Positions 16,029-25,327 of a stretch of DNA of 64,000 nucleotides are shown here, one piece after another (the first letter of the stretch is position 1; the number at the start of each line of letters is the position of its first letter). A program made the position numbers and the translations under genes. The notes beneath the pieces are model-generated. The model did not search any database. It was given only the letters and a program-made list of their open reading frames with translations, and was not told the DNA's origin. Source of the stretch: Actinokineospora auranticolor (GTDB lineage: Bacteria; Actinomycetota; Actinomycetes; Mycobacteriales; Pseudonocardiaceae); contig NZ_PTIX01000007.1 in NCBI RefSeq assembly GCF_002934265.1, positions 124,001 to 188,000 of the forward strand, given 5' to 3'.

Positions 16029-16253
16029 GTGCGAGCGGGGCTAGCGCAGCTAGGTCCAGATGGATGGTGGACAGAGGCGGAAGCGGGCCACGGCAATCGT
16101 CCAGCCGTATCCCGCCCCCACCTCTTCCTCGACGGCCTGCCGCTCCCCTTCGACAGGCCCGTCTACCCCACTTGGCCGTTCGGCCCGGCCAACCCCCGGC
16201 TCGACCTCACCCCCGACGACTGCGCGATCGTCGCCGAGTGGCTGCGTCGCTGA
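16029..16253 (+). CDS. small hypothetical protein or gene remnant
   Basis: A 74-codon frame from GTG 16029 to TGA 16251-16253. The second half (HLFLDGLPLPFDRPVYPTWPF, then NPRLDLTPDDCAIVAEWLRR) has strongly GC-biased third positions and a natural C-terminal helix, but the first 20 codons do not show the bias and there is no good ribosome-binding site. It may be a small gene or the tail of a decayed one. No family is recognised. Confidence 0.4.
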   Translation: MRAGLAQLGPDGWWTEAEAGHGNRPAVSRPHLFLDGLPLPFDRPVYPTWPFGPANPRLDLTPDDCAIVAEWLRR

Positions 16254-16334
16254 CCGCGACATCACCGACCTCCGAACGAAACGGGTGCGCCGGTGCCGCA
16301 CGGCACCGGCGCCCGTCGATCCCCACCGACGCCG

Positions 16335-17219
16335 CTAACTCGCGCTGCTCGCCGCCGTGATCAGCGCCGAACCCAGACCCGTCCGGCCCTTGATCACCAG
16401 GCCCGGTTCCCCCTCCGGCTTCGCCCCGGTGATCGGCAGCTCGCTGCGGGCCTCCCCGGCCCCCGACGACACGTCGATCTCGGCGGGCGAACCCGGCCGG
16501 ATCCCGATGCGCAGCGCGCCCGAGCCCGTGGTCAGGTCCAGCTTGCCGGTGACCGCGTCGGCCACGGTGATGTCACCGGTGCCGGAGCGGACCGACACGT
16601 CCGCGGCGACCGCGCCCAGCCAGACGTCGCCGCCGCCGGTCACGACCTTCGTCGGTCCCCCGATCGACGACAGCTCCACCTCGCCCCGGCCCGTGCGCGC
16701 CTGGATGCCCGCAGCGGCCGTCCCGATGCGCACCGCGCCGGTGCCGCTGGTGGCGCTGACCGCACCCGTGGTCTCCCCGATGTCGACCGTGCCCGCCCCC
16801 GTGGTCACGTCAACGCGGTCAGCGACACCGGACACCCGCACCGATCCCGCGCCACTACGGGCCGAAACCGACGAACCGGCCGGTGCGCGCACGCTTACCG
16901 CGAGCGGGATGTTGCGCAGCTGCGGCTCCTTCGGCGCTCGGACAACGAGCCTGCCCCCGGTGAACTCCACCCGCGTCCGGCGTACCGCTTCCGCCGCCGC
17001 GTCCAGTTCGGACCCCTCGCCGAACTGGGTGGTGAACCACGACACCAGGTTGGTCAGCCCGTCGGTCCACGGGTTGGCCGCCTCCGGCGCGTGCCGGATC
17101 TCGACGTCGACGCCCTCCTCGTCGGTCAGCCGCACGTCGACGAGCCCGGAGCCCGTGCCGACCGTGATCTCCACCGGGTCGTCGCCCGTGGTGAACTGCT
17201 CCATCCGCGTCTCGGTCAT
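16335..17219 (-). CDS. DUF4097 beta-repeat protein
   Basis: A 294-residue protein dominated by short beta repeats of the DUF4097 type: SVRVSGVADRVDVTTGAGTVD, then GAVSATSGTGAVRIGT, VRSGTGDITVADAVTG and similar, forming a right-handed beta solenoid. An N-terminal part (EITVGTGSGLVDVRLTDEE) and a helical patch (LTNLVSWFTTQF) precede the solenoid. No signal peptide or membrane segment is seen, so it is cytoplasmic. ATG 17219 overlaps the stop of the upstream RHH gene in an ATGA, so the two are translationally coupled. The function of the family is unknown. Confidence 0.85.
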   Translation of the reverse strand: MTETRMEQFTTGDDPVEITVGTGSGLVDVRLTDEEGVDVEIRHAPEAANPWTDGLTNLVSWFTTQFGEGSELDAAAEAVRRTRVEFTGGRLVVRAPKEPQLRNIPLAVSVRAPAGSSVSARSGAGSVRVSGVADRVDVTTGAGTVDIGETTGAVSATSGTGAVRIGTAAAGIQARTGRGEVELSSIGGPTKVVTGGGDVWLGAVAADVSVRSGTGDITVADAVTGKLDLTTGSGALRIGIRPGSPAEIDVSSGAGEARSELPITGAKPEGEPGLVIKGRTGLGSALITAASSAS

Positions 17220-17740
17220 CCCTCGTACCACCCCTGCACCCGGGACGAGGTGTTCTTGTCCTCGTCGGCCTTCGCGTTCTTGTAGTCGTGGCGGTGCCCC
17301 CAGTTCTTGCCGCTCAGCGCGCCCTGGAGCGTCTGCTGCACGAACGTGTTCAGCGACACCCCCTGCGCCTGCGCCGCGCGCTCGGCCTTGCCCTTGAGCT
17401 CCTCGAACAGTCGCAGCGTCATGCGGCTCATGTCACCGCCCGCGCCTTCCGCGGGTGGTGTCGTCGGTGGTGTCGCCTCGCCCACCTTCGGGCCGGTGTT
17501 CGTACCCGTGACCACTACGCGCACATCGCGGCCGTCTAGGCGCACCTCGACCACGTGGTCCGGTAGGTGCGCCGTGACCTCGGCGGCCAGGTCGGCCAGC
17601 GCGTTCATGATGGCCAGCCGCGCCGCGGGTTCGATGGCCGCCGACAGCACGGCCGCCGCGCGGCGGGTGGACTCGTCGCCCGCGGACGCCGTGGTGGTCA
17701 GGTCGTCGCGGAGCGTGGAGAGGTAGCTGCTCAGATCCAT
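17216..17740 (-). CDS. HicB-like ribbon-helix-helix regulator
   Basis: 174 residues. The first 60 are a helical N-terminus (LSSYLSTLRDDLTTTASAGD), followed by a strand-rich stretch (VVEVRLDGRDVRVVV) and a Pro/Thr linker. Residues about 105-140 are a ribbon-helix-helix fold (MTLRLFEELKGKAERAAQAQ, then GVSLNTFVQQTL), as in HicB/Arc-type antitoxins and repressors. The partner is not a HicA toxin but the DUF4097 protein, to which it is coupled by ATGA. A well-formed promoter with direct repeats lies 6 nt upstream, so autoregulation is likely. Confidence 0.82.
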   Translation of the reverse strand: MDLSSYLSTLRDDLTTTASAGDESTRRAAAVLSAAIEPAARLAIMNALADLAAEVTAHLPDHVVEVRLDGRDVRVVVTGTNTGPKVGEATPPTTPPAEGAGGDMSRMTLRLFEELKGKAERAAQAQGVSLNTFVQQTLQGALSGKNWGHRHDYKNAKADEDKNTSSRVQGWYEG

Positions 17741-17746
17741 GACACC

Positions 17747-17775
17747 ACTATGGCGTCATCGCTGACGTCATGCAA
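17747..17775 (-). promoter_or_regulatory. leaderless promoter with 12-bp direct repeats
   Basis: Read on the minus strand: TTGCAT, 17 nt, CATAGT, 6 nt, ATG. Between the two boxes ATGACG occurs twice with a 12-bp period, one copy within the palindrome TGACGTCA. Direct repeats of this spacing suit a ribbon-helix-helix dimer pair and suggest autoregulation by the adjacent RHH protein. Confidence 0.65.
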
Positions 17776-17870
17776 GGGGGACCGTGGTGTCAGTTGATGT
17801 CACGCCGGGATTGGGCCGAATGGCGACTACTGTGGCGCCCGGACAAGGGTGCCGAGCCAAAGGACGTGCA

Positions 17871-18623
17871 GTGACCGAAACGGTGTCGCCGAAGGTGCAG
17901 CTAATCGCGAAGACGGAGTTCCTGACGCCGTCCGACGTGCCGTGGACCACCGACGCCGACGGCGGTGAGGCGCTGGCCGAGTTCGCGGGCCGCGCGTGCT
18001 ACCAGTCGTGGCGCAAGCCGAACCCGGCCACCGCGACCAACGCGGGCTACATCCGCCACATCATCGAGGTCGGCCACCTGTCGGTCCTCGAGCACGGCAG
18101 CGTGTCGTTCTACATCAGCGGCGTCTCCCGCTCCCTGACCCACGAGCTGATCCGGCACCGGCACTTCTCCTACTCGCAGCTGTCCCAGCGCTACGTGCCC
18201 GAGAAGTCGGCCGCCATGGTCGAGCCCGACGTCATCGCCGACGACCCCGAGCTGCACGCCAAGTTCATCGCCGCCGCCGAGGCCGCCCAGGACGCCTACA
18301 ACGAGCTGCTCGCCGGTCTGGAGCAGAAGTTCGCCGACGTGCCCAGCGCGACCCTGCGCAAGAAGCAGGCCCGCCAGGCGGCCCGCGCGATCCTGCCCAA
18401 CGCCACCGAGACCCGCATCGTGGTGACCGGCAACTACCGCGCCTGGCGGCACTTCATCGCCATGCGCGCCACCGAGCACGCCGACGTCGAGATCCGCGCA
18501 CTGGCCATCGAGTGCCTGCGGCAGCTGCAGAAGGCCGCCGCGAACGTCTTCGCCGACTTCACCATCTCGGCGCTGGCCGACGGCACCGAGGTCGCCTCCA
18601 GCCCGCTCGTCGCCGAGGGCTGA
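17871..18623 (+). CDS. thyX: FAD-dependent thymidylate synthase
   Basis: A 250-residue ThyX. It makes dTMP from dUMP with methylene-tetrahydrofolate, using FAD and NADPH. The ThyX signature [14 protein letters not shown] is intact, with [17 protein letters not shown] before it and [18 protein letters not shown] after it, which hold the dUMP/FAD-binding residues. GTG 17871 has AAAGGA upstream and gives the usual family length; GTG 17784 would add 29 unlikely residues. It starts the segment syntenic to mycobacterial thyX-dapA-rnj. Confidence 0.97.
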   Translation: MTETVSPKVQLIAKTEFLTPSDVPWTTDADGGEALAEFAGRACYQSWRKPNPATATNAGYIRHIIEVGHLSVLEHGSVSFYISGVSRSLTHELIRHRHFSYSQLSQRYVPEKSAAMVEPDVIADDPELHAKFIAAAEAAQDAYNELLAGLEQKFADVPSATLRKKQARQAARAILPNATETRIVVTGNYRAWRHFIAMRATEHADVEIRALAIECLRQLQKAAANVFADFTISALADGTEVASSPLVAEG

Positions 18624-18626
18624 GCC

Positions 18627-19031
18627 GTGCGGCGGCTGGTCATCGACGTGATCGACGGCGGCTACGCGGTGACCCGGTTCGACCCGGGCACCGCGGTCTC
18701 GCCCGACCTGCTCGCGGCACCCGGCCTGGTGTCGGTCACCCGGACCCTGGCGGAGCTGTCCATCGTCACCCCGGCCGAGCACACCCCGGAGGGCGGCCGG
18801 ACCGAACTGGGCTGGCGGTTGCTCACCGTGCGCGGCCCGCTGGAGTTCACCCTCACGGGGATCATGGCGTCGATTGCCTCGTCACTGGCCGCCGCCGGGG
18901 TGCCGCTGTTCGCGCTGTCCACCTTCGACACCGACCACGTCCTGGTGCACGACTCCGACCTGGACCGAGCGGTCGCCGCCCTCCGCGAAGCAGGCCACGA
19001 CGTGGTGAGCGGCGTTTCCGACTCAACTTGA
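18627..19031 (+). CDS. ACT-domain protein
   Basis: A 134-residue protein with a CASTOR/ACT_7-like domain. The N-terminus (RRLVIDVIDGGYAVTRFDPG) is followed by SVTRTLAELSIVTPAEH, then FTLTGIMASIASSLAAAGVP and LFALSTFDTDHVLVHDSDLD, the second being a classic ACT ligand-binding helix-strand. Such proteins bind amino acids. GTG 18627 lies 3 nt after the thyX stop, so it is in the same operon. Its ligand and role are unknown. Confidence 0.85.
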   Translation: MRRLVIDVIDGGYAVTRFDPGTAVSPDLLAAPGLVSVTRTLAELSIVTPAEHTPEGGRTELGWRLLTVRGPLEFTLTGIMASIASSLAAAGVPLFALSTFDTDHVLVHDSDLDRAVAALREAGHDVVSGVSDST

Positions 19032-19093
19032 CCCGTTTGGGGGTCGGGAGTCTCGTGGACCATTAGGATTCCGCGCGGCTGAGGAGGTTTGCG

Positions 19094-20548
19094 GTGTCGC
19101 AGGAACAGGGACCGACCGTCGCGCACGGACCCCGGGTCGTCGCGGGGCGCTACGCGATCCTCAACGAGCTGGGCCGCGGCGGGATGGGCGTGGTGTGGCT
19201 CGCCGAGGACCGGATGATCGGTCGGCACGTGGCGATCAAGGAGCTGCACTTGCCCGACGGTGTCCCGCACAGCGAGCGGGCCATCTTCGAGGAGCGGGTG
19301 CTGCGCGAGGCGCGCACCGCCGGGCGGCTCAACGACCCGGCCGTGGTCACGGTGTACGACGTGGTCCAGGAGACCGGGGCCACCTACATCGTCATGGAGC
19401 TGATCCAGGCGCCGACGCTGTCGGACGTGATCCGCGAGCGGGGTCCGCTGCCCGCCGACCTGGTGGCCAAGGTCGCCGAGCAGCTGCTGTCCGCGCTCGA
19501 CGCGGCGCACCAGGCCGGGGTCGTGCACCGCGACGTCAAGCCGAGCAACATCATGCTGGCGGCCAACGGGCGGGTGAAGCTCACCGACTTCGGGATCGCT
19601 CAGTCGCTCGACGACCCCCGCCTGACCGCCAGCGGCATGCTCATCGGCTCACCGACCTACCTGGCGCCGGAGCGGCTGCGCGGCGAAGAGGCCGGTGCGA
19701 GCTCCGACCTGTGGGCGCTGGGCGCGGTGCTCTTCTATGCCATCGAGGGCTATTCGCCCTACGAGCGCACTACGACCGCCGCGACGATGCACGCGATCCT
19801 GAGCGAGGTGCCCTACCTGACCCGCGCGCAGGGTGCGTTGGCGTCGGTCATCTCCGGTCTGATGGTCGGTACGCCCGCTGCTCGTCTCACTTCCGCACAG
19901 GTGCGCGGCATGCTCTCCCACGTGCCGACAGGCCCACCTACGGGTCCGACAGCCCTGAACGCGGGAACGGCCTACTACCCGCACCAGCACCCCACCACCG
20001 CGGTGCCCGCCCCGCCTAAGACGAAGACCAACTTCAAGGTGCTCGCCATCGGCGTCGTAGTGGCGTTGGTGCTGGGTGTGGTCGGTGGGGTCTTCCTGAA
20101 CAAGGCGATGAACACACCCGACCCGGTCGAGCCGATCCTCGCGCTCACCTACGGCGAGAACGGCGACCTACCCGCGTACGAGATCTCGGACGGCAACTGC
20201 GGCGACGCCCGATTGCAGAAGGGGTCGTCGTACTCGTCGTACACCGACTGCGCCAAGCCGTTCCAAGTGCAGACCTTCGGCTACCTCGACTTCCCTTCCG
20301 GCGCCACCAAACGGGCCTACAACGCCGCCCAGATCCGCGCGATCGGCGAGAGCTACTGCGGGTGGCTGTTCACCACCGACCGGGTCAACCGCGACACCAA
20401 GGGCATCCTCCGGTACGCGGTCGTCTACCCGTCGAAGGACTCCTGGGACGCCTCGCCGTCCGACGGTCGCGAGAACACCCTGGTCTGCGCCCTCTACAAC
20501 AAGGACTTCAGTTCCTTCACCGGCAGTCAGGTCAAGGCCGACTCGTGA
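19094..20548 (+). CDS. PknB-type Ser/Thr protein kinase
   Basis: A 484-residue receptor-like kinase. The kinase domain (about 20-275) has GRGGMGVVW, Lys49 in VAIKEL, the catalytic loop HRDVKPSN with Asp147, DFG with Asp165 and APERL. A Pro-rich linker leads to one membrane segment at about 315-335 (VLAIGVVVALVLGVVGGVFL). The outside domain (340-484) lacks PASTA repeats and instead has a Cys-containing domain (SDGNCGDARLQ, then YTDCAKPFQVQTFGYLDF) like septum-formation DUF4190-type regions. GTG 19094 follows GAGGAGG. Its targets are unknown. Confidence 0.93.
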   Translation: MSQEQGPTVAHGPRVVAGRYAILNELGRGGMGVVWLAEDRMIGRHVAIKELHLPDGVPHSERAIFEERVLREARTAGRLNDPAVVTVYDVVQETGATYIVMELIQAPTLSDVIRERGPLPADLVAKVAEQLLSALDAAHQAGVVHRDVKPSNIMLAANGRVKLTDFGIAQSLDDPRLTASGMLIGSPTYLAPERLRGEEAGASSDLWALGAVLFYAIEGYSPYERTTTAATMHAILSEVPYLTRAQGALASVISGLMVGTPAARLTSAQVRGMLSHVPTGPPTGPTALNAGTAYYPHQHPTTAVPAPPKTKTNFKVLAIGVVVALVLGVVGGVFLNKAMNTPDPVEPILALTYGENGDLPAYEISDGNCGDARLQKGSSYSSYTDCAKPFQVQTFGYLDFPSGATKRAYNAAQIRAIGESYCGWLFTTDRVNRDTKGILRYAVVYPSKDSWDASPSDGRENTLVCALYNKDFSSFTGSQVKADS

Positions 20549-20584
20549 GGTGGACTCACCCGACCGGTGGGTAGGGTCGGGTCC

Positions 20585-21202
20585 ATGGGTGTCGTCGGGG
20601 ATGAACGCGCGCGGTTGTCGGAGCTGTTCCTGGAGGTCGGCCCGGACGCGCCGACCCTGTGCGACGGGTGGACCGCGCGGGACCTCGCCGCGCACCTGGT
20701 CGTCCGGGAACGGCGGCTGGACGCGGCGGCGGGCATCGTCATCAAGCCGCTCGCAGGTCACACCGAGCGGGTGCAGCGCTCTTACGCCGCCAAACCGTGG
20801 CCGGAACTGGTCGACCTGGTGCGCACCGGTCCGCCGGTGTACTCGCCGCTGCGACTGGTGGACGACCTGGTCAACACCGCCGAGTTCTTCATCCACCACG
20901 AAGACGTGCGGCGCGCGGCACCGGAGTGGGAACCACGGCCCGCGGACGCACAACGCGACAGTTCCTTGTGGACGAACCTCACGCGCGTGGCGAAGCTGCA
21001 CTACCGCAAGAGCCCGGTAGGCGTTGTCCTGCGCTCGGGTGACCGGGTACTCACCGCGCGTCCAGGGCCATCGCCGGTCACGATCACCGGCGAACCGGGG
21101 GAGTTGCTGCTCGACGCCTTCGGTCGCGCGCAGGCCAGGGTCGCGCTGGACGGGCCGCCCGACTCGGTGGAGATCGTCCGGAATCTGGCGCGCGGACTGT
21201 GA
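20585..21202 (+). CDS. TIGR03085-family metal-binding protein
   Basis: A 205-residue DinB/mycothiol-dependent-maleylpyruvate-isomerase-like protein. It has the N-terminal helix with LCDGWTARDLAAHLVVRERR, where His of AAHLV is a metal ligand, the second helix with FFIHHEDVRRA holding further His ligands, and a short beta C-terminal domain (VVLRSGDRVLTARPG, then PVTITGEPGELLL). Members are thought to use mycothiol or metal, but this subfamily has no defined reaction. A TAGGGT box lies 7 nt before ATG 20585, suggesting a leaderless mRNA. Confidence 0.85.
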   Translation: MGVVGDERARLSELFLEVGPDAPTLCDGWTARDLAAHLVVRERRLDAAAGIVIKPLAGHTERVQRSYAAKPWPELVDLVRTGPPVYSPLRLVDDLVNTAEFFIHHEDVRRAAPEWEPRPADAQRDSSLWTNLTRVAKLHYRKSPVGVVLRSGDRVLTARPGPSPVTITGEPGELLLDAFGRAQARVALDGPPDSVEIVRNLARGL

Positions 21203-21259
21203 GACGGCACCGCGGACTGTCCACATGCCCGGAAGTTGTCCACAACCTGGCAGTGGTAG

Positions 21260-22475
<1,216 letters not shown>

Positions 22476-22479
<4 letters not shown>

Positions 22480-24218
22480 GGCACACCAACAACCCGTCGC
22501 AGCCACCGCGTTCGGGGTCGCAGCCGTCGCCGCGGTCGGGGCGGTGGCCGACGAACCCGCCGCCCGCGCTGCCCGACGGGGCGCTGCGGGTGTTCGCGCT
22601 CGGCGGGATCGGCGAGGTCGGGCGCAACATGACCGTGTTCGAGTACGCGGACCGGCTGCTGATCGTCGACTGCGGGGTGCTGTTCCCCGAGGACCAGCAG
22701 CCCGGGGTCGACCTGATCCTGCCCGACTTCCGGCCCATCGAGTCGCGGCTGCACGAGATCGACGCGCTGGTCCTCACGCACGGCCACGAGGACCACATCG
22801 GCGCCGTCCCGTTCCTGCTGCGCCTGCGCCCCGACCTGCCCGTGGTCGGCTCGCGGTTCACCCTCGCCCTGGTCGCGGCCAAGTGCCGCGAGCACCGCCT
22901 GGACCCGAAGCTGCGCGAGGTCAAGGAGGGCGACAAGGTCTCGTACGGGGAGTTCGACTGCGAGTTCTTCGCCGTCAACCACTCCATCCCCGACGCGCTC
23001 GCCGTGGCCATCCGCACGCCCGCGGGCGTCGCGCTGCACACCGGCGACATCAAGCTCGACCAGCTGCCCCTCGACGGCCGCCTCACCGACCTCGCGGGCT
23101 TCTCCCGGCTCGGCGACGAGGGCGTCGACCTGTTTTTGGTCGACTCGACCAACGCCGAGGTGCCCGGGTTCGTGATCTCCGAGCGGGAGATCGGGCCGGT
23201 GCTCGACGGGGTCATCGCGCGCGCCGACCAGCGGGTCATCGTCGCCTGCTTCGCCAGCCACGTGCACCGCGTGCAGCAGGTCCTCGACGTGGCCGTCGCG
23301 CACGGCAGGCGGGTCGCGCTGGTGGGCCGGTCGATGGTGCGCAACATGGGCATCGCCGCCGACCTGGGGCTGCTCAACGTGCCGCCCGGCCTGCTGATCA
23401 ACCTCGACGAGGCGATGGGCATGCCGGAGGACGAGGTGCTGTTCGTCTCGACAGGGTCGCAGGGCGAGCCGCTGTCGGCGCTGTCGCGGATGGCGCGCGG
23501 CGAGCACCGGCAGATCGCCATCCGCCCGGGCGACACCGTGGTGCTGGCGTCGTCGCTGATCCCGGGCAACGAGAACGCGGTGTTCAACGTGGTCAACGGG
23601 CTGGTCCGGCTGGGCGCGCACGTGGTCCACCAGGGCAACGCCAAGGTCCACGTCTCCGGCCACGCGCCCGCCGGTGAGCTGCTGTTCCTCTACAACGCGG
23701 TCCGGCCGAGCAACGTCATGCCCGTGCACGGCGAGTGGCGCCACCTGCGCGCGAACGCGGCGCTGGCGGTCAAGACCGGGGTGCCCGCGGACAACGTGGT
23801 GATCGCGGAGGACGGCGTCGTCGTCGACATGGTCGACGGGCGCGCGGCGATCACCGGCCGGGTCGAGGTGGGCCACGTGTACGTCGACGGCCTGTCCGTC
23901 GGCGACGTCGGCGAGTCGACGCTGTCGGACCGGTTGGTGCTGGGCGAGGGCGGGTTCATCGCGATCACCGTCGTGGTCGACTCGGCCACCGGCCGCGCGG
24001 TGTCCCCGCCGACGATCTCCGGCCGCGGCTTCTCCGACGACCCGAAGGCCCTGGACAACGTGGTGTCGCTGGTGGAGATGGAGCTGTCGCACACCGAGTC
24101 CGAGGGCATCACCGACACCCACCGCATCGCCCAGTCCGTCCGCCGCGTCGTGGGGCGCTGGGTGGCGGACACGTACCGCAGGCGGCCGATGATCGTGCCG
24201 ACGGTGATTCCCGTCTGA
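22476..24218 (+). CDS. rnj: ribonuclease J
   Basis: A 580-residue RNase J. It is a metallo-beta-lactamase/beta-CASP endo- and 5'-exoribonuclease for mRNA turnover and rRNA processing. The core starts LRVFALGGIGEVGRNMTVFE; the zinc motif is HGHEDHIG, with NHSIPDALA and LHTGDIKLDQ after it; the beta-CASP part contains IVACFASHVHRVQQVLD and STGSQGEPLSALSRMA. The first 33 residues are a Ser/Pro/Arg-rich extension. GTG 22476 overlaps the previous ORF. It corresponds in position to the mycobacterial gene next to dapA. Confidence 0.96.
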
Positions 24219-24229
24219 TGGCGGGAATC
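24206..24229 (+). terminator. hairpin over the rnj stop codon
   Basis: GATTCCCG and CGGGAATC (8 bp) enclose an 8-nt loop that contains the rnj TGA. A modest stem and no T-tract. Confidence 0.4.
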
Positions 24230-24305
24230 GGCCGGCGGGCAACCGGTCGCCCCCACTCGGCGTAGTTCTGGGGAAGCACACCAGCACACCCGAGAGGACA
24301 ACACC

Positions 24306-25253
24306 ATGGGGGCATCTCTCACCCGACGGGCCGCGCTCGGACTGGGCGCGGCCGTCACCGCCGCCGTCACCGCGCCCGCCGCGGCTTCGGCCACCCAACC
24401 GACCTGCGCGGACGACATCCGCCGCGCCTACCGGTTCCACACCGGCCGCGCGGGCGGGGCCTGGGAGTCGGTCATCAGCCTCAACGGCCAGGACCTCGTC
24501 GCCGCCCGCGCCGACGACGTGGTCGAGGCCTACAGCGTCAACAAGGTCGCCGTGGCCACGGCCGTCCTGGACAAGGTCGACCGCGGCCTGCTCACCCTGA
24601 CCCAGCGCGTCGAGGTGACCGCCGACATCGTCCTCACCACCGGGGACGGCATCATCCCCCTGGACGGGGCGTACCCGAGTTCGATCACCCTGGGGCACGT
24701 CCTGGCCCTGCTGCTCACCGTCTCCGACGACACCTGCGTCCGCCTCTGCGGCCTGGTGGTCCCGGCGCTGGAGGTGAACCAGATCCTGGTCGACAAGGGC
24801 TTCCCCAAGACCCAGGTGGATCCCGTCGCCAACCCCAACCGGTTCTTCCTGGGCAAGACGACCCCGCGCGAAACCCACGACCTGCTCCGCGCCCTCGCCG
24901 CCGGGACCCTGCTGAGCCCGGCCTCCACCGCGTACCTGCTCGGCATCCTCCGCTCCCAGGCCGCCCACACCGACGGCATCCGCCGCGACATGTCGTCGGT
25001 CGACCGCGCCCGGGTCGCCACCAAGGCGGGCTGGTTCAAGGACGGCCGCAACGAAGCGGGCATCGTCTTCGACGCCCAGAACAACCCCGCCCTCATCTAC
25101 GCCCTCTTCTCCCAGGGCGCGGGCCCGGACCCCAACGACTTCGGCGGCACCCACCCGGCGATCAAGGCCCGAGCCGCCCTCGGCCCGCTTTTCCTGAACG
25201 CCGTCCCCGCAACGACTTCCCGCACCGCCTACGCCCCGACCAACGGCGGCTGA
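24306..25253 (+). CDS. Tat-exported serine hydrolase (beta-lactamase-like)
   Basis: A 315-residue class A beta-lactamase-like protein. A twin-Arg signal (LTRRAALGLGAAVTAAV) with cleavage near ASA precedes the enzyme. The active-site Ser motif is Ser77-Val-Asn-Lys80, the SDN equivalent is Ser140-Asp-Asp142 and the KTG equivalent is Lys240-Ala-Gly. The Glu166 region is not obvious, so it may be a peptidase or non-canonical hydrolase rather than an antibiotic-resistance enzyme. ATG 24306 follows GAGAGGA. It is the first gene after rnj that departs from the conserved backbone. Confidence 0.85.
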   Translation: MGASLTRRAALGLGAAVTAAVTAPAAASATQPTCADDIRRAYRFHTGRAGGAWESVISLNGQDLVAARADDVVEAYSVNKVAVATAVLDKVDRGLLTLTQRVEVTADIVLTTGDGIIPLDGAYPSSITLGHVLALLLTVSDDTCVRLCGLVVPALEVNQILVDKGFPKTQVDPVANPNRFFLGKTTPRETHDLLRALAAGTLLSPASTAYLLGILRSQAAHTDGIRRDMSSVDRARVATKAGWFKDGRNEAGIVFDAQNNPALIYALFSQGAGPDPNDFGGTHPAIKARAALGPLFLNAVPATTSRTAYAPTNGG

Positions 25254-25291
25254 CTGCTCCATTCGGTGGGTCCGACTCCACTTCGGACCTG

Positions 25292-25327
25292 GCTCACCCC
25301 GCCCTCCAGTAGAAGGGCGGGGTGAGC
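25292..25327. promoter_or_regulatory. perfect 14-bp palindrome over the NACHT start
   Basis: GCTCACCCCGCCCT (25292-25305) and its exact complement (25314-25327) are separated by 8 nt. A TAGAAG box 6 nt before the GTG, the purine-rich AGAAGGG and the GTG itself all fall inside. It could be an operator, a hairpin that hides the start codon, or the terminator of the upstream hydrolase. Confidence 0.55.

Noticed and set aside
24306-25253. Calling the serine hydrolase a beta-lactamase resistance gene
   Set aside because: The SxxK, SDD and KAG elements are present but the class A Glu166 region is not clear, so only the fold is claimed.
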